Assembly: GCF_004379255.2 (NCBI RefSeq)
Contig: NC_056033.1
Coordinates: 40,078,719-40,142,718 of the forward strand
DNA: 64,000 nucleotides
DNA from: Salvia splendens
Lineage: Eukaryota; Streptophyta; Magnoliopsida; Lamiales; Lamiaceae
Direction of reading: 5' to 3'
Below, one piece after another: positions 10,302-21,350 of this stretch. Below the pieces are notes generated by a model that saw only the letters and a program-made list of their open reading frames with translations, searched no databases and was not told where the DNA came from. The translations under genes were made by a program, and so were the position numbers. Each line of letters opens with the position of its first letter. The first letter of the stretch is position 1.

Positions 10302-12275
10302 AATAGAATTCACTACATCTTCAATTGTTTAATTACTCATTTTTATTGCTAATCACCGTGATTTGGCTTTGTAAAATTCAGCTAGTATAGAGTAGAATGT
10401 TAAAATTAATAACAGATTTTATACGTTACATCATGAAATGTATGATTTTCCTCTCTTTTTTTTAGCCAAAATCTCCTTGTTAATTATGAAAATCGAAGGA
10501 CTCGTTGATAGGAATTTACACTCTTCTTGTTAAGATGGAAATGAATGTGATTCTTATTTTTATTCTATTGATTTGCTTGGTATTGTAAAATGATGGATGC
10601 AATGAAATGAAAATACAAAAGAAAATGCAAAATAATCATTTCATTCATATTTTCGTGTCATTTCACTCACATTTCATTCTACCATTCCGAAAAGGGTCTT
10701 AATACTTTAATTGAAATTTAAAACAATTTTCCTAAACACATAAATTTTTGTCTAATTTATTTATGGTACATGCACATTAGTGTTTTTTCAGTTGTGGTAA
10801 TTTGTTACTATTACTAAAACTAGGAAGAGAACATATACATGATTAATCTTTCGGGTATTTTAGTTAAAACAAATTTATGAAGACTAATTAAATTAATTAT
10901 AATTTAATATATTACATATTTTTTTGTGCAGTAATAAAAGAAAAGATTAAACTTTAAATTAAATTTCATAGATATCTGCATAATTATCTCAAAATCTAAT
11001 TAAAAGATTTATAAAAATCATGTGTGAGCTAATGTAAATCTTTCAAATAAAATTATATATTTCTTAAATATAATATGAGCAATTTAATAGGGATGGTATA
11101 GCAAAAACAGTGAATAAACCATTTTATTTATTTTATATAAATTTATTTTAGTCGATAATTCTATTTTTATTGAGTAAATAAAATATGCCAACTCTCTATT
11201 TTAGAAGAATATGAAATATCGTCTTAACTTTGTTCGATGGCGAAGCAATTTTTTGAAAGCCCGTGACTAAGTAACTTCATTATTAAAAGCCAATTTCGAT
11301 CGATAAGAAGGTCAGATTAAATTTGTTTTTCATAATTAGTTATCTTTATCCAAAACAACACCTATAAGTTGTACTCCTAATCAATATGCAAATATAATTA
11401 CAAAAAAAAAGATATTATGACATAGAAATATTATGTCAAAGGGACATTTCACATTAGAAAAATAAATAATTTATTAAAAAGTGTATAACAGTTTAAGTAA
11501 TTATTAATCTTATCATCATTTGTGGTGTATTTATTGCATTTGGTCACACAAAGAAAGATATACAAAAGTAGTAAATTATTATTAAATGTAAATTCAGAAA
11601 TCTGATAAATTATATTTATGATAGATAGCCAAAATACTCAATTGAGAAATTGGGAACAAGTCGTAAGTTTTAACTTTTCTCTGAGATTTACAATCTTAGA
11701 ATGACTCGAATTGCCAACTTATTACAGGTTGAGAAGAGAATGTTTTAGCAACGAAGTTATATTTCATCATTAAAGACAAATTTCCTTTTATATGAGGAGT
11801 AGTGTGATTGGAAGGAGCTCTTTATTTCTTTACAGATAAATATGGCAGCAACATTGGCAGAATCCATAACTAAAGGTTGCTGTTGCAATAATGCAGCTGA
11901 TTAGTCATTGTAGGCAAAAGGGGAAAATCATCATCAAATCTCTAAATTAACGTTACTATATCTACAAATAAGCATAAGTGGTCATCAAATATTTCTGTAC
12001 AAATTCATGTCCACTGACAGTATAAGGCACTTCAAATTGTTAAAAAAAATATATATATTCTACACTGTAAATATAATAGACGAATTTATAAAACATGTAA
12101 ATAAGTACTATGAATTTTCACCATGTAGCCAAGAACTAGTAGTATATAGAATTGCTTTCACACACAACCAATATGTAAAACAAGAAGTTCCTTGAGTTCT
12201 TGAGGATCTGAGACCACGTACGCAGAGACGTGGGAGGAGATAAGACGTTGGAGATGATAGACGAACGCGGTCACG
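10302..12275. other. Intergenic AT-rich region
   Basis: I see no gene, RNA or well-bounded repeat in this stretch. The last part (about 12150-12275) is likely the 3' untranslated region of the PP2-A10-like gene on the minus strand. Confidence 0.5.
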
Positions 12276-13493
12276 TTAAGCAGCCACCAATGCCCTACTG
12301 CTGCCTATGATATGCAGAAACAACGAGAGACAAATGGTGAGGATAAGGGTGGATTTGGCCCCAACGTATCTCACAACTTCATATCCTCGTTCCACAACAT
12401 TTTCATGAACCACGTTAGCACTCTTTTTCAAGGCCTCGGATGCTTTCCACAAGAAAAACTCAATGACAGATCGGACTGTCTCAAATGTCACTCTCCCGGT
12501 GACATCAAGCACAAACTTTCTATTGCTCGGTACAGCCAGTGTTGATGAAACGCTCCTGACCCATCCGTTACTCTGAAGATCAACAGAACCATTCCAGTTC
12601 TTTCTAGAATGAGTCTCTGCTTCAAATCCTATCTTGTTTCCGAAGCTTGAAGCTTCACTTGATTCCTTTTTAGGAGAAGCTGTCAGTACTTGGTGAGAGG
12701 TCTTTACAAGAGTTTCGACAGCCCCATTACAAAGGGAGACGAAGAACTCAATCATCTTAGTATGATGCTTAGGATTAGTCAAGCCAGAGAACATCTCATT
12801 ATAAACGTTGACATCCATGGTTTTGTCGAGGTAAACTGTAACAGCAGAGCTAACGAAATTCTTGATGCAATCAGCAACCAACACTCTGCATTTATCATCC
12901 GACACCACACTTAACCACGATGAGGAACCTGACTTCTCATGGATCACACCCGAGTGGCCATTCTCACTACTAGCATAGAATCCCAACACCAGATTCCTAG
13001 CAAAGCTACCAACAACAACCGAGACAAATCCTGCACCAGCATCCGACATCACCTTATCGATAAGCCTATCAGAAAAGCTTGAATCACCATTTTCTTGAAC
13101 GTTACTCGCGCTATTCTCTACCCTATAACCCCTCAAAACGCCTACCGTCATCGACTGGCAAAGACGAGCTACTGACTCAGAAAACTCTGCAGAGCGAGTA
13201 ATCTTCGACAACTGCCTCAAACTATTCGGGATTTCGTCCGAATCCGACTCCAAAAACTCCTTCAAATCCCTAGACACCACTGTCATCATCTCCGCGGAAT
13301 CAGAAACCATTTCAGCCATTGAAACCAGGGATCCTAAAAACTTCAAGATTCTCTTTCTCTTCCTAGCTACAGACGACATGTGATACACCCTATACACACC
13401 GTAGCTCGAAACCCCAACCAATCCCATCGCGACCAACCATTTCTTCTTCCTTCTAGTGAAATCAAAACCCCTTTTTACCAACTCACTATCCAT
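12276..13493 (-). CDS. PP2A10: Protein PHLOEM PROTEIN 2-LIKE A10 homologue
   Basis: An intact single-exon protein of 405 aa. The N-terminus (MDSELVKRGFDFTRRKKKW, then a hydrophobic segment at about 19-36) and the block SVARKRKRILKFLGSLVSMA followed by DLKEFLESDSDEIPNSL match what I recall of plant PHLOEM PROTEIN 2-LIKE A10. Despite the name, it has no PP2 lectin fold that I can recognise. A second hydrophobic helix lies at about residues 380-404 (STLILTICLSLFLHIIG), so the protein is probably anchored in a membrane at both ends with a soluble middle. Its biochemical role is unknown. The ATG at 13493 agrees with family length. The 5' leader runs to about 13900 and may contain an intron (possible donor 'cccccag|gtgcgtatg' near 13838). 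Confidence 0.85.
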   Translation of the reverse strand: MDSELVKRGFDFTRRKKKWLVAMGLVGVSSYGVYRVYHMSSVARKRKRILKFLGSLVSMAEMVSDSAEMMTVVSRDLKEFLESDSDEIPNSLRQLSKITRSAEFSESVARLCQSMTVGVLRGYRVENSASNVQENGDSSFSDRLIDKVMSDAGAGFVSVVVGSFARNLVLGFYASSENGHSGVIHEKSGSSSWLSVVSDDKCRVLVADCIKNFVSSAVTVYLDKTMDVNVYNEMFSGLTNPKHHTKMIEFFVSLCNGAVETLVKTSHQVLTASPKKESSEASSFGNKIGFEAETHSRKNWNGSVDLQSNGWVRSVSSTLAVPSNRKFVLDVTGRVTFETVRSVIEFFLWKASEALKKSANVVHENVVERGYEVVRYVGAKSTLILTICLSLFLHIIGSSRALVAA

Positions 13494-14406
13494 AGAGCTT
13501 CAAACAAATAAAAAACAACCTAAATTGAAGAACTCGAAACAAACTAGATATGAATATGAACCCCAGAGCTCACCGAAATTCAAACCCCGGGGTCCAAAAA
13601 GAAAGAAACCGAGCTCTTCCCCTCAATCGAAAAATCAGGATAAAAATTGCAAATACCAAGAACCCTCGTCCTCGGTACTCGCTAAACTCTGATTGGTCTA
13701 ATGGTTACTCAGAGAAACCCCCCCAAAAATTGCAACTTGACAGTATATGTCCCCTTTTTGCACACGTAATCGATACCTCGACGCGATGTATTAACAGAAT
13801 GCACGAGAAATCGGGATGGGTTTTGATCATACGCACCTGGGGGGATGAGTCGTCGGAGAGAGAGAGGGGGAGAAACTGGGCTAGTCAAAACTGTGGTGCA
13901 TATAAAATAGGGAAGGAGGAAAGAGAGGGAAGATCAATGGGAAAAGGGGGAGGAATTTTAATTCTAGGGATTCAGATTGAAAGATTGGCATATTTGTTGT
14001 TTGTTTGTAAAAATGAAGAGATAGGTGACTTTGCAATATCCATAGCTTCGAGTCTTGTATGGTTGTTGAAATTTGCCACGTGCTTCTGCGTTGATGATCA
14101 CGTGATTTATTTTATTTATCTCATCTAAATATTACTGTAATACTTATATTAGTCTCCCTCATTGTTGTAGTATACTGTATATTTGTATGTGTGTATTGGT
14201 TATTTAGATGTGGTATTCCAATTTTCAACAATAGAATGTGTTATATACTTATATTATATGCTTCATCACGAATGAATAATGTACATATTGTTGAATTAGA
14301 TAATATGAGAGGAATGAATGTTTTTCATTACTTGATATTTTGCTATATAGTATTGTCCATCCTAATGTATGGGATGTTATTTACAATGGAAAGAAATAGT
14401 ACTATC
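13494..14406. other. 5' leader and promoter region of the PP2-A10-like gene, then intergenic
   Basis: The first 400 bases are GC-richer and probably the 5' leader of the minus-strand gene. A TATA-like 'cctattttatatgcac' on the minus strand lies at about 13896-13911. Forward open frames here overlap that leader and look accidental. Beyond about 14100 the DNA is AT-rich with nothing recognised. Confidence 0.5.
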
Positions 14407-14421
14407 AGAATATCACCTATC

Positions 14422-14595
14422 TATCAACGGGTCGCAGCGCAGTTGGCAGCGCGGAGCTGTAGTGACCTTGAGGTCGGGGTTCAAACCCCGCTCCCCGCTG
14501 GAAGACTTTCGGCCTTAATCCGCAAATCCAGTCGAGCAGGATTAGTCGAATTCCGCAAAGCGTGTTTGGTACACTTGTAGTCAAACCAAAAAAAA
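14422..14595 (+). mobile_element. tRNA-derived SINE (174 bp)
   Basis: The 5' part is tRNA-like: a polymerase III box A ('gcgcagttggcagcg', about 14437-14451) and a box B ('ggggttcaaaccccg', about 14476-14490). It is followed by a tRNA-unrelated body and a short 3' A-tract (about 14588-14595). It is flanked by a perfect 15-bp target-site duplication, 'agaatatcacctatc', at 14407-14421 and 14596-14610. A perfect duplication of this length implies recent retroposition by LINE machinery. The insertion lies at the edge of a Copia remnant. Confidence 0.9.
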
Positions 14596-14605
14596 AGAAT
14601 ATCAC

Positions 14606-15190
14606 CTATCCTACAAGGTAAAATATTCTCCATGATTTTATGTGATATTTTGTATAATCTTCTTCCTTGCTTAACACTCCCCTCAAGTTAGTAACATGAC
14701 TTTTGATACTCAACTTACTAAAACCACCTAGTAGTTTCTTCGTGTCCATCGCCTTAGTTAGGATGTCCACGAGTTGATCTTCATATCGAGCAAATGGAAA
14801 TGCAACGATTTCAACTTTAATATTCTCCTTCATGAAGTGTCGATCAACCTCCACGTGTTTTGTTCAATCATATTAAATTGAAATTTCTAAAATACTAATG
14901 ACAACTTTGGTGTCACAAGAGAGTTGGCAAGTCTTTGGTGACAACAGATGTAATTCCCTCACCAATCTCTTCAACCACAATACTTTAGTCAATTCACTCT
15001 TAATCCCCCTAAACTCGGTCTCTGCACTGGGTTGTGCTTTCCACCAACAAATGTGAAATACCCAACGGTAGACTGTCTATTCAACTGAATTTTTCGCCCA
15101 GTCTGCATCTGTGTAACTATGAATCTCCAAATGGTCATTCTTCTTTGAGCATGATTTGTTATGGGTTGAAAGTAAGCTTAGATAGTCACG
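14606..15190 (-). pseudogene. Ty1/Copia retrotransposon remnant (RNase H end of pol)
   Basis: Read on the minus strand, pieces in different frames match the RNase H end of Copia polyproteins: HLEIHSYTDADWAKN (about 15091-15135), a GYFTFVGG-like piece (about 15045-15065), AETEFRGIKSELTKVLWLKR (about 14965-15025), then EVDRHFMKENI and EDQLVDILTKAM (14750-14854). Frames are broken by stops and deletions, so it is long dead. No LTR was recognised next to it. Confidence 0.8.
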
Positions 15191-15350
15191 TAGTATTTCA
15201 TTTTTGGTGCAAATTTTCTCATACAACTAGAAATTTGTTTACATACTCATAACGTTATCTTTAAGTTGAGTATAAAATTATATTTAATTTATTTTAAGAT
15301 ACTTTACTAGAGAGAGTGTACAAAAATTATATTTAATTTATTTTAATATA

Positions 15351-15588
15351 CTCCCTCCGTTCCACAGTAATAGAGACATTTTATTTTGAGCACTCATTTT
15401 AAAAAAAATGATAATAAATAGTTAAAGTAGAGAAATAGTAAAGTAAAATAGAGAATAGAATAGATAATAATATTCTCTATCCTATTCTCTATTTTAATTT
15501 ATTCTTTATCTACTTTAACCATTTATTATCATTTTTTCAAAATGAGTACTCAAAATGAAATGTCTCTATTATTGTGGAACAGATGGAT
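15351..15588. mobile_element. Stowaway-like MITE (copy E, 238 bp, strongly palindromic)
   Basis: It begins 'ctccctccgttccacagtaa' and ends 'ttgtggaacagatggat' with TA on each side (15349-15350, 15589-15590). Almost the whole element folds back on itself: the run after 'aaaaaatgataataaatag' is mirrored by 'ccatttattatcattttttc', so one long hairpin of about 110 bp arms would form. Confidence 0.8.
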
Positions 15589-15590
15589 TA

Positions 15591-16478
15591 CTTTACTTAG
15601 ACAAGTGTGTACACTCAAATGAACTGGCGTCGTCAATAATTCGAAACATGTTTTTTATGTGTTAAATTTTGTAATCTTACATAAATTAAAAAAAAGTTAG
15701 TGCTATGTTACGTGCAGATTGTCAGAAGTAATTTGGAAAGTGCGCTATCAGTGGTTAATTTCATGGTGAAAATGAAGATCTTGTACTATTAATCTAATTA
15801 TGGCCAAAGCCATGATTATATTTGGTAGGCATCTAAAGGTTAACTAGACATGTAAGGTCACTTTTGAATTAAATGTATAGTTATTAATTTGTACGGCTTC
15901 GTTTACTATAAAAACCAACCATTCTACCCCACAACAAAATAGGACTAACAAGCAACAACTATAAGACAAAATCAAAGCTATGCTATATTTTTCAAAAAAA
16001 ATATTTAACTGAAATATAGGGATTTAATTGATACAGTTGGTAAAATATTGAATATTACAACTAACCACAGCCTATAACATTAACTTGGTGGTTGTTGTGA
16101 AGAAAATATTCACATCAATTTACCACAGACCAAACCAAACTCATTCAAACATTTATAATTTTTTGCATTTCCTTGTCATATGTACATTCAAACAGCTGTA
16201 GTTTGACATCTTACATTTGAATCTATAGTTGTCTAACAACAAATACAAAAGGCTAAGCCAAAAACTGTTGGCTTCAGCTTTTCAAGATATCAATTAACAC
16301 AAAGGGCGTTCCTGCTCACTGCTTTTAGCGATCATACAATATACTAAATCCATGACATCATCGAATATTTACCTCCGCTATAATCTCATCGTGTGCAGCG
16401 AACTTCAGCAGCTAGGGTTCAAGGATGGTCTTACCAGAAGTGTAGTAAATCGTGCACAACCAACCAAGCTTGATCAAG
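15591..16478. other. Intergenic region downstream of the BSD gene
   Basis: Nothing recognisable as a gene or bounded repeat. It is AT-rich up to about 16250. The DNA from about 16290 may be 3' untranslated sequence of the broken BSD gene on the minus strand. Confidence 0.45.
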
Positions 16479-16561
16479 TGACTCACGACTCCTTCAATCT
16501 CGAAAACCAGTATTTGAGTGATCCACAAGCGACTCATGACTCCTTCAATCTGGAAAACCAG
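16479..16561. repeat. Short direct duplication
   Basis: A 32-bp block containing 'gactccttcaatct' and 'gaaaaccag' occurs at 16479-16510 and 16530-16561 with about three mismatches, separated by 19 bp. It lies just downstream of the BSD gene's original stop codon. Confidence 0.7.
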
Positions 16562-16796
16562 ATGAATACGGGTGCTACGTGTGTGAACTGAGAAAGGCAA
16601 GCACAAATTCCACTCACACCCCCCCGAGAGATGATCTCTAGAGCGATCTCCCCTGGCAGATCGACTCATGGAGTTTTGGTTATTCTATTCCTTTCAGCTG
16701 TGGTTGTTTTGTATTTATATGGTACAGTAGAGTCTAAAACGTCTTCTAAATCACTAAATGATATATCATCTTCGTTCAAACTAAGTGAGGTGCCAG

Positions 16797-17007
16797 CAGT
16801 GGCGGATCCAGGATCCGGAATCGGAGGGGGCGGAATATATAGTATTAGCTTGATTGAGTGAGGACATGGCTATTCTTTTCGTTGTTCGGGGTGACGCCGG
16901 AGGCAAACGGAGGGGGCGGACATGGTAATTTTACGTCCCGATAAGGGGAAAATAGTCGCACGGAGGGGGCGACCGCCCCCTCCTGCCCCCCCCTAGATCC
17001 GCCACTG
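16797..17007. mobile_element. hAT-like MITE (211 bp) inside the last BSD exon
   Basis: The termini are 'cagtggcggatccagg' and 'cctagatccgccactg', a near-perfect 16-bp inverted repeat. The flanking 8-mer 'ggtgccag' is duplicated exactly at 16789-16796 and 17008-17015. An 8-bp duplication and CAGTGGCGGA-type termini fit a non-autonomous hAT element. It is GC-rich compared with its surroundings. Confidence 0.9.
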
Positions 17008-17896
17008 GGTGCCAGTATACCCAATTAAGTCCGAGTCATCCTTAAGCCAGTCATCATCATCATCGTCATCGTCATCATCATTAACAACAACAACCACAAC
17101 TGGCACAGGAATTTCTACAGAAGAACCCACAGCAATCTCCTTATCCAGAAGCATGGCTGGTGGATCTTCCTTGATAACAGACTTGTCAACAAACTGAATT
17201 TCGTCAAGTACATGCTTCTCAATCTCATGCTCAGTGGTCATTTGATGCGTTGAAGATTCAGAAACTGACCTCCAGTCTGTCTCAGTTCCATACTGGACAT
17301 CATCATAAGTGCAGACAATATTTTCAAGGGGTGAGTCCATGCTACCTTTGGATTGGAAACTACTTATTCCTGACCAATAGGAGTCCCCTTTAGTTTGTTT
17401 TTGTAGCTCATGTATCCACATGGCCCTAGCTTGCGCAAGCTGCAAATGAATAAAAAAATTAGGCAAACTAATTGCATTCAATTATTCATTTATATAGCAG
17501 ATGTTTTGATTTATCTGCAATAACATTAAGCCAGCCGTAGCACTCTGACACACTTTACCAACAAAAACCAACTTTGACTTCCAAAATTAATGAGATATGT
17601 AGAAGACAGCAGGTTACCATCGTGTCAAAACATCTTACAATTTGTCGAAAAAACCAAAGTTCTGATATCTGGATATATTAATCTCTCTATGCATTAGTAA
17701 CAACCAACCTGTGGCGAAGACAGCAGGGTACCATCGTGTTTATTCAACCTTGAGTGTAGAAGAACGAAATAGACCATCCAAAAGTAGCCCACACCCATAT
17801 GGACTGGACAAAGTTCAAATCTGAGAGCTGCTAATCTTGGCGCTAAATGTTCAATTGCCAACAAATGCTTGTACTGGGCCTCGGATACATCAAAAT

Positions 17897-19387
17897 CTGT
17901 AAAAGATGAAAAGAGATATCATAATTAGATTAGATAGCCCATCAACATATAAATTTATGAATATATCTACATTTAGGATAATATTATGCACATTATAATA
18001 GCTGTAGTTGCAGTCGTTGACTAAACATAATCAAGACTTCCCTTCCAGCTCAAAATAGGAAATAATCAGTAGCAACCACTGAATGATACATGTCATGTAT
18101 CCATGTGTGCAAGCATTCAAATAATGAGCCTTTGACCAGTATTCTTTTCAGGGACACACTCATCGAAAGATTATGTCACATGAGAACATATACAGACCTT
18201 CTACACTATATTATTGAGAAACGGATAAAAGGTGCCAACATTTTACAAACGCAGTTTCATTATATGAGTTTACAAGCAAAAGACTCGAAATCTTCTGAAA
18301 TGAGTTCACTGCTTATACTGCAAAAAATGAACACAAACAAAATATATATTATAATTAAAATATTAAGGAAAATATTGTTCTTTCTAAAGAAAAGTTGAAG
18401 GTAAAGTTTCACAGAGGTCCTGAATAGCGACAACAAAATGAATATCTTGGAACAAGAAAGAGTCGAAAATTAATTTTATAGAATTTTCAAAGCAAAAATG
18501 AAGCATCTTTTAAAGGAGAAAGTCTACTTGCTATTATGTAGAATGAGAATCATTCAGACCGTCAAAGACCATATATACAAATTATAACGTACTTCTTCCC
18601 CCTGGAGATAAATGAAGATCAGCCAAACCCTCTACCAAAATTCACAGAGTTCAGCACATAAATGGTTCATTTTTGTACTAGCATGCAAATGACCAGCAAA
18701 CCAAGTAACCACCAGCCAGATTGGCTTCAAACACAATCAAGCACACGCTCTAATATAGTCACCTTAGCTATGATGATATGAAACAGCTCAGTCAGAAGTA
18801 TGTGGTCTGCAGATTGACACTAAACGTTTACTCAAGAAAGATAGATCCATACACTTAAGTCAGCTAGATAATCAGCTTACTACTATATAATGTACGTGAC
18901 AATCCCTGAGTGAATCACAAGTCATCGAAATCTTCTCTTTATTGACTGTATGTATCATCCCTAGTTCAGGTTCAGTGCTACAAGGTAAACTCAATAAACC
19001 GAGCTTGCTCCAAATTTGTCTTTGTCATGTGCATTCTCTTCTAAAATATCAAACCTTTTTACAAAGATAAATTCCAAAAGCTATATGATAACTTCTAATA
19101 GTTCTTGGCTTGAATAGCTGAAGGGAAACAAAGGACATTTCTTCCAAATGTTTCGAAATGATTACTAACAACTCCTCAAAATAGTTTACCAGATTATACA
19201 GCATTCACAGGTAGTCCAACTTTCTCATTCTATCAGCCATCCACAATCAATTCAATTCTACACGAAATCATAGCAAACGCCCAAAAAACAGAGTCAGAGC
19301 AAACAATGACGGATAGCTCAAACTGAAGTCAATCAAACTTGATAGTATTAATTAACAAAATGGATCCCCAAAACTAAGTTTCTTTAC
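17897..19387 (-). other. Intron 1 of the BSD gene
   Basis: The donor is 'gatg|gtaaag' (19387 downwards) and the acceptor 'cttttacag|atttt' (to 17897). It is about 1.5 kb of AT-rich sequence in which I saw no further gene or bounded repeat. Confidence 0.7.
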
Positions 19388-20740
19388 CATCAAACTCCTC
19401 TTCCTCTATTGGGAAATCCAACCAAGTTTCTGGATGAAGCGCGATGTTCCTCGCAAATGCCTACACTTCCTCAGTAATCCCTACTGCATCCTCAAAATGA
19501 AATGCATCGTCATCCTTCGGTGGAGAAAATCCCGCAGATTCCCCCAATTCACCAGACCCTCTCTCATCATAATCCGACAATTCTTCTTCTTGTTCCTCCT
19601 CATCGTCAGCATTGACCGTACCTGCTGGATCAGATTTCGATCGTATGCTCGATTTATTAACAAACGGCGGCGGAGGGAGAGGCGGGGGCGGAGGAGCGAG
19701 AAAAGTAGCAACGCCCCAAAATTGACGCGTGAGGCTTTCCCGAAATTCCGATAAATCCTCTTTTACCCCACGGCGATAGAAATCGGCGTCGAAATCTTCG
19801 TCGACGCCGTGATTGTCACTGGCGCCGCCATCACTTTCCGGCGGGCGATCATCGATTGAGAAGGTGGAGTGGCGAGGCTGATCCTCCCGGAGCACGGCGT
19901 CGTTCTCAGTGGGACGTGGAACGGAGTCGGCTACGGGCTCATTGACATCCTCCACCGCCGGCGTCGCATCTTCTTCGCCGTGGTCGAGGCGGAGACTGTC
20001 GGCGATGGAGCGAGCCAGCCAAGACATGTTCCTACGACGTCGTTTTTCGTGATTGAGATATCGACGGATCGACCTCGATTTTGAAATTGGCTGTTTTTTT
20101 TTCGCGCAAAGTGATAATAATAATGTTTCTTTCGTGGAGATTATTTTGTCCCTTTCTCCATTTGAAAAATGCTCACGTGCTAAAAGTTTTAAAAACGTCA
20201 ATTTGCCAAAATTCTAATTTAATTTAGTTAAATTTTAGTTTATCTCATAATTTTAAAATAATTATAATATTGTAATTTTGAAAATTTTCTTTAACTGATA
20301 CTACATGATGAAAAATTATGGCATGCTAGTATATGGATTTATTAATATGACACGTACATCCATAAAAATTAAAGAAGTGACTAATTGAGTATATTTAACA
20401 ACTTCTTTTCAAGTAGTCAAATTTCATGTTCTGTGCACGTAGTATTTTACGTTTGTCGTATCAATGGATGATTAAGAAAAATGTCAAAATCAAAATATCA
20501 TCCGTCCTTTTTTTATTGTGATTGACATGATTTTTCTAGCAATTTTTCATCTAAAAATAAATCGGCAAAACACGAAGCTCATATAGTTTCATATTGTTAT
20601 ATGAAATGTTTCCCATATTAATTTCTAGTGACAAAAATTCATAATTTTAGCCAAATTCTATGTGACGGAATTATTCAAGATATACTGAATTATATTTATT
20701 CAAATATTCAACTAAATAAATTCATAAGACTCAATTTTAT

Positions 20741-20791
20741 CTAATGAGCGAGCAACATATGAACGACCTCTCTCATACTAGGCCTTGCATC
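20741..20791 (-). pseudogene. Severed 3' end of the receptor kinase coding exon
   Basis: On the minus strand, after the target duplication, the DNA reads RPSMREVVHMLLAH and then TAG (20741-20743). Arg-Pro-Ser-Met is the conserved subdomain XI motif of plant receptor kinases. Joining across one copy of the 8-bp duplication restores a continuous kinase end, which shows that this exon was whole before the insertion at 20792-21350. Confidence 0.9.
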
Positions 20792-21350
20792 TAGGGCTGG
20801 CAATTTTCGACACGACACGATAATCCGACACGAATCCGCACGAAATTATTGGGTTGGGGTCAAGTCTTATTGGATCCGTGTCCTTATCGGGTTGACCCAT
20901 TAAGAACCCGATAATTTCGGGTTGGGTTCGGGTCGGATGCGGGTCGGATACGGGTAACCCATTAAAAATAATATTATTATTTTTATTATTATTTAAAAAA
21001 ATATATATTACTTTAATTTTTAATTTCTTATAAATTAGGTTTAAATAGTATAAAACGAATTTTAATTGTGTAAATTAGGTTAAAAATTAAGGTTTAATCG
21101 TGTAATATTAGGTTTTAATCGTGTAATATCAGGTTCGGGTTGTTATCGTGTCGTGTCAACCGATATTATATCGTGTTGATAATGGGTTCGTGTCGGGTGC
21201 GGGTCGTGTTCGGATTTGAAGGTAGCAGGTCGGGTTCGTGTTCGGATTTACAGTTTCCTTAACAGGTCGGGTTCAGGTTAGGCCTTATTGGGTTGAGTCA
21301 TTATCAGGTTGACCCGATAACGACCCAATCCGCACGATTTGTCAGCCCTA
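20792..21350. mobile_element. hAT-like non-autonomous element (copy 2, 559 bp) in a kinase exon
   Basis: The termini are 'tagggctggcaa' and 'ttgtcagcccta' (12-bp inverted repeats, one mismatch). The flanking 8-mer 'cttgcatc' is repeated exactly at 20784-20791 and 21351-21358. The interior is homologous to the copies at 3684-4231 and 39985-40448. The perfect duplication and good termini suggest that this copy is the youngest of the three. Confidence 0.92.

Larger units (their letters stand above)
16666..20027 (-). pseudogene. BSD-domain protein gene, disrupted twice
   Basis: BSD domains are found in transcription-factor-like and synapse-associated proteins; the plant member's role is poorly known. 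Three exons: 20027-19388, 17896-17709 and 17439-16666. Exon 1 starts MSWLARSIADSLRL, has an acidic, Pro-rich linker (RQFWGVATFLAPPPPPLPPP) and enters the BSD region at GITEEV. There a TAG (19461-19463) stands where the family has Leu, and the frame continues perfectly (AFARNIALHPETWLDFPIEE). Exon 2 encodes the BSD core (SEAQYKHLLAIEHLAPRL, VGYFWMVYFVLLHSRLNKHD). Exon 3 continues ARAMWIHELQKQTK and an Asp run, then is cut at residue GYTGT by a 211-bp MITE that supplies a stop at 16993; the rest (SLSLNEDDISFSDLEDV) follows after the MITE to the original TGA at 16666. The splice sites are all intact, so inactivation is recent. Had only the MITE occurred, a slightly shortened protein would result; the TAG removes the whole domain. 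Confidence 0.85.

Noticed and set aside
14430..14500. A tRNA gene
   Set aside because: Boxes A and B are present, but the segment continues into a tRNA-unrelated body with an A-tail and is flanked by a 15-bp duplication; it is a SINE.
16993..17481. Stand-alone 162-aa protein with Asp run
   Set aside because: It is exon 3 of the BSD gene plus intron sequence upstream and a MITE-supplied stop; not an independent gene.
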